Shown: in pieces, positions 23,751-33,039 of the stretch
Numbering within the stretch: the first letter of the stretch is position 1
How the letters are laid out: every line of letters begins with the position of its first letter
Assembly (NCBI GenBank): GCA_029225165.1
Contig: JAQXVY010000025.1
Span: 1-35,993, forward strand
Direction of reading: 5' to 3'
DNA: 35,993 nt
Origin: Oscillospiraceae bacterium
Lineage (GTDB): Bacteria; Bacillota; Clostridia; Oscillospirales; Acutalibacteraceae
Notes under the pieces: generated by a model
What the model was told of the DNA's origin: nothing
The model's input: the letters and a program-made list of their open reading frames with translations, nothing else
Database searches by the model: none
Position numbers and translations under genes: made by a program

Positions 23751-26381
23751 ATGAGTCACAAGTATGTATACCTTTTCAAAGAAGGTAATAAGGACATGCG
23801 TAATCTTCTCGGTGGTAAGGGTGCTAACCTGGCTGAAATGACAGGCTTAGGTCTTCCGGTTCCACAGGGCTTCACAATCACAACAGAAGCTTGTACACAG
23901 TACTATGAAGATGGCAGAAAAATTAATGATGATATCCAGGCACAGATTATGGAATACATCACAAAGATGGAAGAAATCACAGGCAAGAAGTTCGGCGACA
24001 AGGAAAACCCTCTTCTCGTTTCTGTTCGTTCCGGTGCAAGAGCATCTATGCCGGGTATGATGGATACAATCCTTAACCTGGGTCTTAACGAAGATGTTGT
24101 TGAAGTTATGTCTAAGAAATCCGGCAACCCACGCTGGGCTTGGGACTGCTACCGCAGATTTATTCAGATGTATTCTGATGTTGTTATGGAAGTTGGTAAG
24201 AAGTACTTTGAGGTTCTTATTGACGAAATGAAGGAAAAGAAGGGTGTTACTCAGGACGTTGAGCTTACAGCTGAGGATTTGGCTGAGCTTGCAGAGCAGT
24301 TTAAGGCTGAGTACAAGAAGCAGATCGGCGTTGACTTCCCAACTGATCCTAAGGAACAGCTTATGGGCGCTATCGAGGCTGTTTTCCGTTCATGGGACAA
24401 CCCAAGAGCAAATGTTTACAGAAGAGATAACGATATTCCTTATTCATGGGGTACAGCCGTTAATGTTCAGATGATGGCATTCGGTAATATGGGTGACACT
24501 TCAGGTACAGGTGTTGCATTTACAAGAGACCCTGCAACAGGCGAAAAGCACCTTATGGGTGAGTTCCTTATGAACGCACAGGGCGAAGACGTTGTTGCCG
24601 GTGTTCGTACACCATCTCCAATCGCAAAGCTTCAGGAGGTTATGCCTGAGGTTTACAACCAGTTTGTTGAAATCTGCTCAACTCTTGAAAACCACTACAG
24701 AGATATGCAGGATATGGAGTTCACTATCGAAGATAAGAAGCTCTATATGCTCCAGACAAGAAACGGTAAGAGAACAGCTAAGGCTGCTCTTAAGATTGCT
24801 TGTGACTTAGTTGACGAAAATATGATCACTGAGGAAGAAGCAGTTGCAATGATCGACCCAAGAAACCTTGACACACTTCTTCACCCACAGTTTGACGCTG
24901 CTGCTCTTAAGGCTGCATCTCCAATCGGTAAGGCTCTTCCGGCTTCTCCGGGCGCTGCTTGCGGTAAGGTAGTATTCACAGCTGACGACGCTGTTGAATG
25001 GGCTGCTAAGGGCGAAAAGGTTGTTCTTGTTAGACTTGAAACTTCTCCTGAGGATATTACAGGTATGAAGAGTGCTGAGGGTATCCTTACAGTTCGTGGC
25101 GGTATGACATCTCACGCAGCTGTTGTTGCTCGTGGTATGGGTACTTGCTGTGTATCCGGTTGCTCCGAAATCAAGATGGACGAAGAAAACAAGGTATTCA
25201 CACTTGCAGGTAAGGAATTCCACGAGGGTGACCCAATTTCTCTTGACGGCTCAACAGGTAACATTTACGACGGTATTATCCCAACAGTTCCTGCTTCTGT
25301 TGAAGGCGAGTTCGGCAGAATTATGGCTTGGGCTGACAAGTACAGAACTCTTAAGGTAAGAACAAACGCTGATACACCTGAGGACGCTAAGAGAGCAAGA
25401 GAGCTTGGCGCAGAGGGTATCGGTCTTTGCCGTACAGAGCATATGTTCTTTGAAGAAACAAGAATTGCTGCATTCAGAGAAATGATCTGTGCAGATACAG
25501 TTGAAGAGAGAGAAGTAGCTCTCGACAAGATTATGCCATATCAGCAGGGCGACTTTGAGGCTCTTTATGAGGCACTTGAAGGCAACCCTGTTACAATTCG
25601 TTTCCTCGATCCTCCGCTTCACGAGTTCGTTCCAACAGAAGAGGCTGACATTGAGGCTCTTGCTAAGGCACAGGGCAAGTCAGTTGCTGACATCAAGGCT
25701 ATCATCGACAGCCTCCACGAATTTAACCCAATGATGGGTCACCGTGGTTGCCGTCTTGCAGTAACATATCCTGAAATCGCAAAGATGCAGACAAAGGCTA
25801 TCATCCGTGCTGCTCTTAAGGTTTCTGCTGCACATCCTGACTGGAACCTTGTTCCTGAAATTATGATTCCGCTTGTTGGCGATACTAAGGAGCTTAAGTT
25901 CGTTAAGAAGGTAGTTGTTGAAACAGCTGACGCTGAAATCGCTGCTGCCGGTGCTGACCTCAAGTACGAAGTTGGTACAATGATCGAAATCCCAAGAGCT
26001 GCTCTTACAGCTGACGAAATCGCAACAGAGGCTGAGTTCTTCTGCTTCGGTACAAACGACCTTACACAGATGACATTCGGTTTCTCAAGAGATGACGCAG
26101 GTAAGTTCCTTGACGCTTACTATGACAACAAGATTTACGAGAACGACCCATTTGCAAAGCTTGACCAGACAGGCGTTGGCAAGCTTATGGAAATGGCTGT
26201 TAAGATGGGTAAGGAAGTTAGACCTACAATGCACTGCGGTATCTGCGGTGAACACGGCGGTGACCCAACATCTGTTGAGTTCTGCCACAAGATTGGTCTT
26301 GACTATGTATCCTGCTCACCATTCAGAGTTCCAATCGCAAGACTTGCTGCTGCACAGGCTGCAATCGCAGACAAGAAGTAA
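23751..26381 (+). CDS. ppdK: Pyruvate,phosphate dikinase
   Basis: This 876-residue enzyme interconverts pyruvate + ATP + Pi and phosphoenolpyruvate + AMP + PPi in the cytoplasm, a central step in many gut Clostridia that use PPi-dependent glycolysis. Domains: ATP-grasp (about 1-340; LLGGKGANLAEMTGLGLPVP), phosphohistidine domain with the catalytic His455 in GGMTSHAAVVARGMGT, and the PEP/pyruvate TIM barrel with GLCRTEHMFF and TMHCGICGEHGGDP carrying the acid/base Cys (about 832). The ATG at 23751 is set by AGGAGG; the frame is open to 23661 but without family sequence. Codon choice is markedly biased (AAG over AAA, CTT, GTT, GCT), unlike its neighbours, which points to very high expression. 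Confidence 0.98.
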   Translation: MSHKYVYLFKEGNKDMRNLLGGKGANLAEMTGLGLPVPQGFTITTEACTQYYEDGRKINDDIQAQIMEYITKMEEITGKKFGDKENPLLVSVRSGARASMPGMMDTILNLGLNEDVVEVMSKKSGNPRWAWDCYRRFIQMYSDVVMEVGKKYFEVLIDEMKEKKGVTQDVELTAEDLAELAEQFKAEYKKQIGVDFPTDPKEQLMGAIEAVFRSWDNPRANVYRRDNDIPYSWGTAVNVQMMAFGNMGDTSGTGVAFTRDPATGEKHLMGEFLMNAQGEDVVAGVRTPSPIAKLQEVMPEVYNQFVEICSTLENHYRDMQDMEFTIEDKKLYMLQTRNGKRTAKAALKIACDLVDENMITEEEAVAMIDPRNLDTLLHPQFDAAALKAASPIGKALPASPGAACGKVVFTADDAVEWAAKGEKVVLVRLETSPEDITGMKSAEGILTVRGGMTSHAAVVARGMGTCCVSGCSEIKMDEENKVFTLAGKEFHEGDPISLDGSTGNIYDGIIPTVPASVEGEFGRIMAWADKYRTLKVRTNADTPEDAKRARELGAEGIGLCRTEHMFFEETRIAAFREMICADTVEEREVALDKIMPYQQGDFEALYEALEGNPVTIRFLDPPLHEFVPTEEADIEALAKAQGKSVADIKAIIDSLHEFNPMMGHRGCRLAVTYPEIAKMQTKAIIRAALKVSAAHPDWNLVPEIMIPLVGDTKELKFVKKVVVETADAEIAAAGADLKYEVGTMIEIPRAALTADEIATEAEFFCFGTNDLTQMTFGFSRDDAGKFLDAYYDNKIYENDPFAKLDQTGVGKLMEMAVKMGKEVRPTMHCGICGEHGGDPTSVEFCHKIGLDYVSCSPFRVPIARLAAAQAAIADKK

Positions 26382-26402
26382 TAAGCAAACAGTCATAAAT
26401 AT

Positions 26403-26431
26403 ATCCCCCTGCCATACGGCAGGGGGATTTT
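26403..26431 (+). terminator. Terminator of pyruvate,phosphate dikinase
   Basis: Arms ATCCCCCTGCC (26403-26413) and GGCAGGGGGAT (26418-26428) form a perfect 11-bp stem with loop ATAC, followed by TTTTTG. The identical 26-nt hairpin recurs at 27935-27960. Confidence 0.92.
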
Positions 26432-26467
26432 TGTGCGATTTTTTGAAATTTATTATGGCGGTTATGT

Positions 26468-27775
26468 TTATAAAGAATCACATTCACATATTTCCTCCAC
26501 AGCATACAGTGGGAGATTAATAAGCCAATCTTCCATTTTATAATCCGCCATTGATGTGCGAATTGAAATATTGGGATTAAACTTCTCACGATAAGCTTTT
26601 AGACTCTTTGCCTTTAGGTTTGCCTCCGCCTTGACCTCCACAGGCACAATCTGCTCACCTGTGTCAATAATAAAGTCCACTTCACAGGAACCACGGTCGT
26701 TGGTGTAGTAATAAACACCCAAGTCATCTATGGTTTTAAGTTGTTGACAAACATACTGCTCTGTTAAAGCCCCCTTAAACTCGGTAAATAAATCATTACC
26801 ATCCAACAATGTACGCAGGTGTAGACCGGTCATACAGCCGAGAAGCCCAACATCAACGATAAACAGCTTAAATGCCTTTAAATCTTCGTATGCTTTCAGA
26901 GGAATCCCCGGTGAAGTAACACGGCTTACCTTGTGGACAAGTCCGCAGTCACAAAGCCACATAATTGCAGTTTCGTATTCCTTTGCCCTTGCACCCTTAC
27001 GCATTAGACCGTAGATAAACTTTTTGTTCTCCTTTGCAAGTTGAGAGGGTATGCTGTTCCATATCATACGGATTTTCGGCACAATTTCCATAGGGGCGTG
27101 TTTTGAAAAATCCTGTTCATACGCACCCAATATTCGCTTTTGAATTTTCCGAACCTCATTAAAGTCCTTTTCCTCCACAAAGCTTTGTACCGCCTCCGGC
27201 ATACCTCCAACAAAGCAATACTGCTTGAGTGCATCTACATAAGTCTGTTTAAAGGAAGTAATCATTCGGTAGTCCCGACTATCAAGAAGTTCTGCAAAAC
27301 GCTCACCGAAAGCAGCCATTAAAAACTCCTTAAAGGACAACGGGTATAAACTCAAAAAATCCACCTTTCCCACAGGAAAGGATGTACCTTGGTGCAAAGC
27401 AATACCAAGTAGCGAACCCGCACAGATGATATGATACTGCGGTGCATTTTCATAAAAATATTTAAGGGATGAAAGAGCTCTGGGGACCTCCTGCACCTCA
27501 TCAAAAATAATCAGTGTATTATCGGGACTTATTTTCCTCCCGGTATAAATCTCAATCCCCATAATCAGGCGGTCGGTATTCAGATCGGAAGCAAACAGCT
27601 CTGCCATTCTTGAATTAGAATCAAAATTTATATATATGGTATCTGTGTAAGCCTTACTGCCAAACTCTTTCATCAACCAGGTTTTTCCAACCTGTCTTGC
27701 ACCTTCAATAATAAGCGGTTTGCGGTGCTTACTTTCTTTCCATTTATACAGTTTTTCTATCGCAATTCGGTACAT
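26468..27775 (-). CDS. AAA+ ATPase with DUF4143-type C-terminus
   Basis: This 435-residue protein belongs to the large group of archaeal/bacterial AAA ATPases with a C-terminal DUF4143 domain. Walker A is IIEGARQVGKTWLM (about 23-36), Walker B is LIIFDEVQEVPRAL (about 85-98), and LPLSFKEFLMAAFG follows the ATPase core. Near the C-terminus, SCEVDFIIDTG plus VPVEVKAEANLKAKS resembles a PD-(D/E)xK nuclease-fold core. Biological role is not established for this family; members are often mobile and patchily distributed. The ATG at 27775 has GGAGG at 7 nt (a GTG at 27781 is too close). The gene stands alone between two identical hairpins and is oriented against both neighbouring terminators, suggesting insertion. 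Confidence 0.88.
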   Translation of the reverse strand: MYRIAIEKLYKWKESKHRKPLIIEGARQVGKTWLMKEFGSKAYTDTIYINFDSNSRMAELFASDLNTDRLIMGIEIYTGRKISPDNTLIIFDEVQEVPRALSSLKYFYENAPQYHIICAGSLLGIALHQGTSFPVGKVDFLSLYPLSFKEFLMAAFGERFAELLDSRDYRMITSFKQTYVDALKQYCFVGGMPEAVQSFVEEKDFNEVRKIQKRILGAYEQDFSKHAPMEIVPKIRMIWNSIPSQLAKENKKFIYGLMRKGARAKEYETAIMWLCDCGLVHKVSRVTSPGIPLKAYEDLKAFKLFIVDVGLLGCMTGLHLRTLLDGNDLFTEFKGALTEQYVCQQLKTIDDLGVYYYTNDRGSCEVDFIIDTGEQIVPVEVKAEANLKAKSLKAYREKFNPNISIRTSMADYKMEDWLINLPLYAVEEICECDSL

Positions 27776-27934
27776 AAACACACCTCCATAGAATTATACA
27801 TATATAGTATAACACTCAATCACAAAATATACAATGAAAATTTGTAATTTCGATACACTTTTTACTACGAAAATATGCCTGTTTTTACACTTTTTACAAC
27901 GAATAAGTGTGTGACTGCAAATGAACATATGATT

Positions 27935-27966
27935 ATCCCCCTGCCATACGGCAGGGGGATTTTTTG
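27935..27966 (+). terminator. Orphan duplicate of the dikinase terminator
   Basis: The same hairpin as at 26403-26428 (arms ATCCCCCTGCC / GGCAGGGGGAT, loop ATAC), followed by TTTTTTG on the plus strand. No plus-strand gene ends here: the ATPase gene on its left and the phosphoesterase on its right are both on the minus strand. Weak similarity extends about 25 nt upstream of both copies (GCAAA, CATA). Confidence 0.85.
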
Positions 27967-27992
27967 CATTGATGATTAATTTTTGCTATAAA

Positions 27993-30641
27993 TCAGCCTG
28001 TGTATGCTGACCAGGAATTTGAGGAATATTTAAAAATTTGGTTGTTGCCCGGTATTGTCAAATTTCCTATTTGAGAACCGCTTCCGTTGTTGAATATGAT
28101 GTTTTCATATCCGCTGTCAACGGTAATCTTGTAGATAGTTCCGCTGACCTTTGTCATACTTTCACCTGGCCAAGAGTTGTTTGTTTCGCCTGTCCACATA
28201 TAAGCCTTAACAGTTGACCAGTTTGCTGTGTTGTCAAAGTAAACGGTTACCGTTGTGTCACCACCGCCGGACACATCACCTGCTATTGCCTTTAGGGTGT
28301 TAAACTTTGAATTTAAGGAATTGTAGTGGTTTAAAGCGTCACTGCTTGAGAATGAACTGCTGTTTGCTACGCAGTAGCGGTATTCCTTTTTAACAGCCAT
28401 ATACTGGTCATAGGAGCTGTATGTGTACTTACTGCTGAGATAATCCTTAACAGTTGTCATTAATGTGTTAAGGTCGTCTTGGGATGAACCTGAGGCAATC
28501 AGTGATGTTTTTGCACCAACTAAAGCACGCTTTTGAATAGCTGTAACATCATTAATGGCAATTCTGCCGTCACCGTTCAAGTCAGCCAAGGCAATTTGGG
28601 CATCAGTTAATTTTTTGAAATGGCCAACATATTTTTGCACAACTGTGGCATCCTGAACATCAAGATTACCGTCCATATTTACATCACCTTTTACATACAA
28701 AGGGTTACTTTTGCCTGTTGCGGTAATTACAAAATTACCTGTTACCTTGGGAATATCAATCACAAAGCTTTTGTTAATGTCACTTCCAAAGGAAGTAACA
28801 ACTGATGATGTAATATTTACTCCTTTCATTACCACCTTAACTGTTTTGATATATTCCTCTATTTGAGAAGGTGTTTTTCCGGAATTGTCAGAAAGAACAC
28901 ACTGATACCTGCTGTTTTCATCTACCAACATTGCCCTGTTGCTTGGTGTCAAGTAAGAAGAGCTGTTAATATTGTACTCCACAGAATACTGCTTAACCTT
29001 TGGAGTGGAAGTAGTTGTTGCCGAGGTAGTAGTTGTGGTAGTTGGCTTTGTTGTTGATGTAGTAGTTGCAGTAGTTGTTGATGTGGTGGTTGGTTTTGTT
29101 GTTGTTGTAGTGGTTGGTTTTGTTGTTGTGGTTGTTGGTTTCGTTGTTGATGTGGTGGTTGGCTTTGTCGTTGATGTAGTAGTTGCGGTAGTTGTTGGGA
29201 GCGGGTCAGTTGAACCGCAACCCTCTACTATATATGTTGTCTTTGGGTCAACTAAATTATAGTAAAGATTTGCACCGTTACAAATAATATAATCACCGTA
29301 GGAATCGACAAAATAACCCTCTGTTTCGTCCTCTCTGTTTGTTCTGTCCATATTGCCAAGATGAGGAGTAGAGGATGTTTTAGGCTTTCTTATTCCTCCT
29401 ATCGAGGAGTTATGTACCATCTTTGCAGTTGCTTTGCCGGCTTTTGTGTCATAGTCCATATAGTTGAACTGTGCACCAAAGTAGATGTGTGTGTGACCGC
29501 AGAAGAACATAACATTAGGATTGTCGTACAAAATTTGCTGAAGCTGTTTGTTGCCTGAATAGTCCAGCCCTAAAGGAATATCGTAATATGGGTCGTCCTC
29601 GTCGTCACCTACACCCCACTTCCAAAAGCCTGCGTGTTCATAGATGTAGGTGTTGTGACCGTCATTTTTATATTTATTCAGCAAATTTTTCACCCAATTA
29701 AGCTGGGTTGTGGAAAATTCATCATTATATTTTGGGTTAAAGTTGTTTTCAATAGCCATTATGATGAAGTGGTCGCCTGTTTTTGGCTCGTCAAAGGTGT
29801 AGTAGGCTTTGTCGGACTTAAGGCTTTCTTCATCACACAAAAGTCCTGTTGCTTTTACAAATGCACTAATTGCAGTTGACTTTGAAGTCCACATCTCGTG
29901 GTTACCGATTGACTCGTAAATCGGGTTACAGTAATCGCTTTCAGCCAAAACCTTTTGATAGCTTTTCCACTCGGAAACATAGTTACTCTGTGAGTCACCG
30001 TTCTGGTTGTTAACATTATCTCCCCCTGTTACGATAAAGTCAACATTTCTGGCGGCGGCACTGTCAAGAGCCTTTCTCCAATGCACCTCGTCATATGGAT
30101 ATTTTCCACTGCCGTAGCCGTCGTTGGCAATGTGAATATCACTGTATGAGCCAAATGAATACCTTTTCTCGCTGCTTGAATGAGGAAATCTCTTATTCTG
30201 AGGTATGGTGTACACAGCGTCAGCCTTTGAAACTGATTTGTCGGTTGGCTCTGATGACGCTTTAAATGCAATTATCTTTGTTGCATCGGCAGGAATAGCT
30301 GTTTGGGTGTACATCTTGGTTGACACACCGGAGGTAGTTACCGACAGCTTGTCAATTGGATAGTAACCGTCAAGGGCTTTGCTGTCGTTTGCCCAATACA
30401 GGTAGTAGGTGCCTGTGCTACTGCTGTCCTTTGCCTTTACGGTAATAGTACCCTCGGCAAAGCCAGCCTTGCCGGAGTCACTGCCTGTAAAGCTGTAAGT
30501 AATATCCGCAGACGCACCCACAGAATACAAATTAGAGGATTGGGCAAATGCAGATGATGAAATCAGCACCGCACTTGTCAATACTGAAAGTATTACTAAA
30601 CAAGACAGAAGCCTGCGTGAAAGAGGTTTTCTTGCTTTCAT
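27993..30641 (-). CDS. Secreted metallophosphoesterase with dockerin and starch-binding-type module
   Basis: This 882-residue multidomain protein has a signal peptide (1-33, SSSAFA) and an N-terminal beta domain (about 40-150; ITVKAKDSSSTGTYYLYW). A calcineurin-like phosphoesterase occupies about 160-400, with metal motifs GSYSDIHI, VTGGDNVNN, SIGNHEMW, YEHAGFW and FFCGHTHIYFG. A Thr/Pro linker of TTTSTTKPTT-type repeats (about 480-550) and a beta domain of unknown type (to about 645) follow. A type I dockerin at about 650-712 has two calcium loops, DVNMDGNLDVQDA and DLNGDGRIAINDV. The C-terminal module (about 795-882; AYMWTGETNNSWPGESM) resembles CBM26. The dockerin implies attachment to a cohesin-bearing scaffold. 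The enzyme may release phosphate from phosphorylated substrates bound to starch; the substrate is inference. It is 25 nt downstream of a lipoprotein gene. Confidence 0.88.
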   Translation of the reverse strand: MKARKPLSRRLLSCLVILSVLTSAVLISSSAFAQSSNLYSVGASADITYSFTGSDSGKAGFAEGTITVKAKDSSSTGTYYLYWANDSKALDGYYPIDKLSVTTSGVSTKMYTQTAIPADATKIIAFKASSEPTDKSVSKADAVYTIPQNKRFPHSSSEKRYSFGSYSDIHIANDGYGSGKYPYDEVHWRKALDSAAARNVDFIVTGGDNVNNQNGDSQSNYVSEWKSYQKVLAESDYCNPIYESIGNHEMWTSKSTAISAFVKATGLLCDEESLKSDKAYYTFDEPKTGDHFIIMAIENNFNPKYNDEFSTTQLNWVKNLLNKYKNDGHNTYIYEHAGFWKWGVGDDEDDPYYDIPLGLDYSGNKQLQQILYDNPNVMFFCGHTHIYFGAQFNYMDYDTKAGKATAKMVHNSSIGGIRKPKTSSTPHLGNMDRTNREDETEGYFVDSYGDYIICNGANLYYNLVDPKTTYIVEGCGSTDPLPTTTATTTSTTKPTTTSTTKPTTTTTKPTTTTTTKPTTTSTTTATTTSTTKPTTTTTTSATTTSTPKVKQYSVEYNINSSSYLTPSNRAMLVDENSRYQCVLSDNSGKTPSQIEEYIKTVKVVMKGVNITSSVVTSFGSDINKSFVIDIPKVTGNFVITATGKSNPLYVKGDVNMDGNLDVQDATVVQKYVGHFKKLTDAQIALADLNGDGRIAINDVTAIQKRALVGAKTSLIASGSSQDDLNTLMTTVKDYLSSKYTYSSYDQYMAVKKEYRYCVANSSSFSSSDALNHYNSLNSKFNTLKAIAGDVSGGGDTTVTVYFDNTANWSTVKAYMWTGETNNSWPGESMTKVSGTIYKITVDSGYENIIFNNGSGSQIGNLTIPGNNQIFKYSSNSWSAYTG

Positions 30642-30666
30642 AATAATGTCTCCTAAAGTCTATCAA

Positions 30667-31185
30667 TTAACCAAGAGGAATGTTATAGATTTTCTTATCT
30701 ATTCCGCCGGTTTCCTTGTATTTAAAGGTGACTGTCAAAAGTCCCATTGTTTCGTCACCCTCTGCTGTGCCAAGCTCAACATCGGTAACCTCAACCTCTT
30801 TAACCTGACTGTTTACTGCTGAAATTATTTCTGCCTTTACCTTCTTTTCAACCTCAGGTGAAAGCTTGTTTTCGCTTTCTGCAAGGATTTTCAGAGTATC
30901 ACTGCCTGTTGTTTTTCCGTCCTCTGTTCTCTTACGGCTGGCAACTGCAAAGTAAACATCGTTTTCCAGTTCCTGATAGTTTTCAGGGAAAGAGTTTTCG
31001 TCAACACTTGGCTGGGAAACTGTTGTTGCCTGAGAAATATTGTTGTCTACACTTACATCTTCCCCGTCACTTACATAGTTGCCCTGTGTTGCAGGTGCAG
31101 GGTCGTCATCGCATCCTGCAAGGGAAGCAAAGGATAAAACAAATACTAATGAGAGTAAAACTGATATAATTTTTGATGATTTCAT
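30667..31185 (-). CDS. Small exported lipoprotein, unknown function
   Basis: This 172-residue protein has a signal peptide and lipobox SLAGC followed by DDDPAPATQ, so it should be anchored to the outer face of the membrane. A disordered Ser/Thr/Gln-rich segment leads to a compact alpha/beta region from about residue 75 (YFAVASRKRTEDGKTT, KLSPEVEKKVKAEIISAVNS, LLTVTFKYKETGGIDKKI). I recognise no family. The ATG at 31185 has AAAGGAA 8 nt upstream; the ATG at 31203 overlaps that box. Only 25 nt separate it from the phosphoesterase gene, so the two are likely co-expressed and may work together at the cell surface. Confidence 0.78.
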   Translation of the reverse strand: MKSSKIISVLLSLVFVLSFASLAGCDDDPAPATQGNYVSDGEDVSVDNNISQATTVSQPSVDENSFPENYQELENDVYFAVASRKRTEDGKTTGSDTLKILAESENKLSPEVEKKVKAEIISAVNSQVKEVEVTDVELGTAEGDETMGLLTVTFKYKETGGIDKKIYNIPLG

Positions 31186-31391
31186 TTGATAAATTCCTTT
31201 CATATCATTTCATAATGTTTGTGTGTTTACACATCTCAACATATATAATGATAACACAAAACGGCATTTATTTCTATCAATTTAAACTTAATTATTGCAC
31301 AAAGTTTTAATCTAAAATTTAGGCAATATAAACTAACGCACAGTTATTTTTTACAAAAAATCCACCTTATAATTTGTGAAAGTAAATAAAA

Positions 31392-31414
31392 AGGGAACGG
31401 ATTTACCGTTCCCT
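31392..31414 (-). terminator. Terminator of the ABC-2 exporter operon
   Basis: AGGGAACGG and CCGTTCCCT form a perfect 9-bp stem with loop ATTTA; on the minus strand TTTTTATTT follows. It lies 10 nt after the stop codon at 31425. The rest of 31186-31391 is AT-rich with no gene seen. Confidence 0.88.
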
Positions 31415-31424
31415 AAAAACCATA

Positions 31425-32216
31425 TTAAGAGCCTGCCGATTCGTATTTTTTAATACCTCGGTTCCAAACCAAGATAGAAATAACAAACAGCAGTGATGAA
31501 ACAAGTATTGTTCCAAGCACGCAAAACAGTCCGTTTTCTCCACGCAAAAAGTAGCTTGCCGGATAATAGGCTGTAAATGCAAAAGGAATTATATAAGTGA
31601 TAACAACCTTGATAAAGTTGTTGTAGATTGTAACGGGGTACTTTGAAAAGTCACTGCTCATATAGAACATATGGGTGATGTGACCACTTTGCTTTGTCCA
31701 AAAGGAAATTGCCGAGGTTATTATCTTGATTGCTGTGAAAATAAGAACGGCAAAAGGAACAAGCAAAAGAAGAACAAAAACTCTGTACCAAACAATGTCT
31801 GCACCAATTTGAATTAGGCTGTATGCAATGAGAATAATTCCCATTATCAATTCGCCAAATGCGTCAATCTGGAATTTTTCAACCGTAACATAGAAAAGGC
31901 TGTTGATGGGTCTTGTAAGGTACTTATCAAATTCCCCTTTTCGTACAATGTGGTATCCAACCATCCACAGGTTGTCAAAGAGCATATGGTCAATTGCCTT
32001 TGGAATAAGGCTAAAGCCGTAGATAAACAAAATTTCATTAAAGGTCCAACCTGCCAAATCGGGAATTTGACTGAAGATAATTCCGATAAACAGAATTTCA
32101 AGTGCCTGACTTAAAAGGAAACCCACTGCTCCCACAATAAAGTCAACCTTGTATTCCATCAGCTTTTTCATATACTGGGCGATAAAAATTCGATGAAGTC
32201 TAAACGCTCTTTTCAT
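31425..32216 (-). CDS. ABC-2 family exporter permease (COG3694-like)
   Basis: This 263-residue membrane protein has six predicted helices and the pattern of ABC2_membrane_6 permeases: FIAQYMKKLMEYKVDFIVGA at the start, WTFNEILFIYGF, and the mid-protein KGEFDKYLTRPINSLFYV typical of this subgroup. It is the third gene of an ATPase-permease-permease set, with a 4-nt gap to the preceding permease gene and GGGAGG upstream of its ATG. Each permease would contribute half of the membrane channel. The substrate of this exporter class is generally unknown. Confidence 0.87.
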   Translation of the reverse strand: MKRAFRLHRIFIAQYMKKLMEYKVDFIVGAVGFLLSQALEILFIGIIFSQIPDLAGWTFNEILFIYGFSLIPKAIDHMLFDNLWMVGYHIVRKGEFDKYLTRPINSLFYVTVEKFQIDAFGELIMGIILIAYSLIQIGADIVWYRVFVLLLLVPFAVLIFTAIKIITSAISFWTKQSGHITHMFYMSSDFSKYPVTIYNNFIKVVITYIIPFAFTAYYPASYFLRGENGLFCVLGTILVSSLLFVISILVWNRGIKKYESAGS

Positions 32217-32220
32217 TTTA

Positions 32221-33039
32221 TCAACCTCCCTGCAAGCAAAGGTGTTTCATTGCACTCTTCCAAAGCAATTTGGAAACTACAACAAAGAACACAAGCCAAA
32301 ATACTTGAAGTGCCATTGAGAACAGTATTTCCCATCCTGTGTAAATTTCCATATAAATCATAACAGGGGTGTAGGAAAGACCGGCAAAAGGCAGGTATGT
32401 CAGCACAATTCTAAGTGCGTCAGGCATAAATGCAAGGGGTATTGTTGCACCGGACAAAAAGTTTACAATAACATTTTTGATTAGGTTTGTTCCCCAAAGG
32501 TTTGTCAGGAAAAATGCCAAAAAACCGTAGCATACATTAAAGTAAAAATTAATGAGGTATGCAAGTTGAAGGGAAACAAAGAAAAGCAAAAAGTAGCCAA
32601 TGTTAAAGCATACACTGCCTGTTGCAACGAACCTGTAAATCTTCACTCCCAAGACAATAGGGACAAACATTATGGAATAGTTCATCACCTTGTTGCCAAG
32701 CTCCTGAAACAGAAAGCACATATCAAAGGAGCAAGGCTTTATCAGCCTCATTGTAACAGAGCCATCCACAATTTCTTCACCCAAAGCATAGGCTCCGTCA
32801 CTAAAGGACAAATACCCTGTCAGGAAAGAAATGAACACATATACTATCATATTCTCCATAGTAAAACCCATAAAGGTTTCACCGTTTGAGGAGTTAAAAA
32901 CAGCCTTCCAAACAAAGAACATTACAAAGCACTTGAAAATTTCTCCAAGCATAAAGAAGAAAAAATTTGCCCTGTAAGCCATAGAGCTTTGAAGTCCGGC
33001 TTTTGAAAAGGGAAGGTATGTACGAAGTAGCTTTTTCAT
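32221..33039 (-). CDS. ABC-2 family exporter permease (COG4587-like)
   Basis: This 272-residue, six-helix protein is homologous in layout to its downstream partner: LPFSKAGLQSSMAYRANFFF, FLTGYLSFSDGAYALGEEIV and DGSVTMRLIKPCSFDMCF. The start codon overlaps the stop codon of the ATPase gene as TAATG, so translation is coupled. Together with the second permease and the ATPase it forms a heterodimeric ABC-2 exporter in the cytoplasmic membrane. Nothing nearby reveals the substrate. Confidence 0.88.
   Translation of the reverse strand: MKKLLRTYLPFSKAGLQSSMAYRANFFFFMLGEIFKCFVMFFVWKAVFNSSNGETFMGFTMENMIVYVFISFLTGYLSFSDGAYALGEEIVDGSVTMRLIKPCSFDMCFLFQELGNKVMNYSIMFVPIVLGVKIYRFVATGSVCFNIGYFLLFFVSLQLAYLINFYFNVCYGFLAFFLTNLWGTNLIKNVIVNFLSGATIPLAFMPDALRIVLTYLPFAGLSYTPVMIYMEIYTGWEILFSMALQVFWLVFFVVVSKLLWKSAMKHLCLQGG

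Noticed and set aside
29000-29200. Repetitive DNA that could suggest a tandem array or CRISPR
   Set aside because: The repeats encode the TTTSTTKPTT-type linker in frame, have no regular spacer structure and lie inside an intact gene.
28972-29262. Plus-strand Val-rich open frame opposite the Thr-rich linker
   Set aside because: It is the antisense shadow of the repeated ACT/ACA Thr codons of the secreted phosphoesterase.
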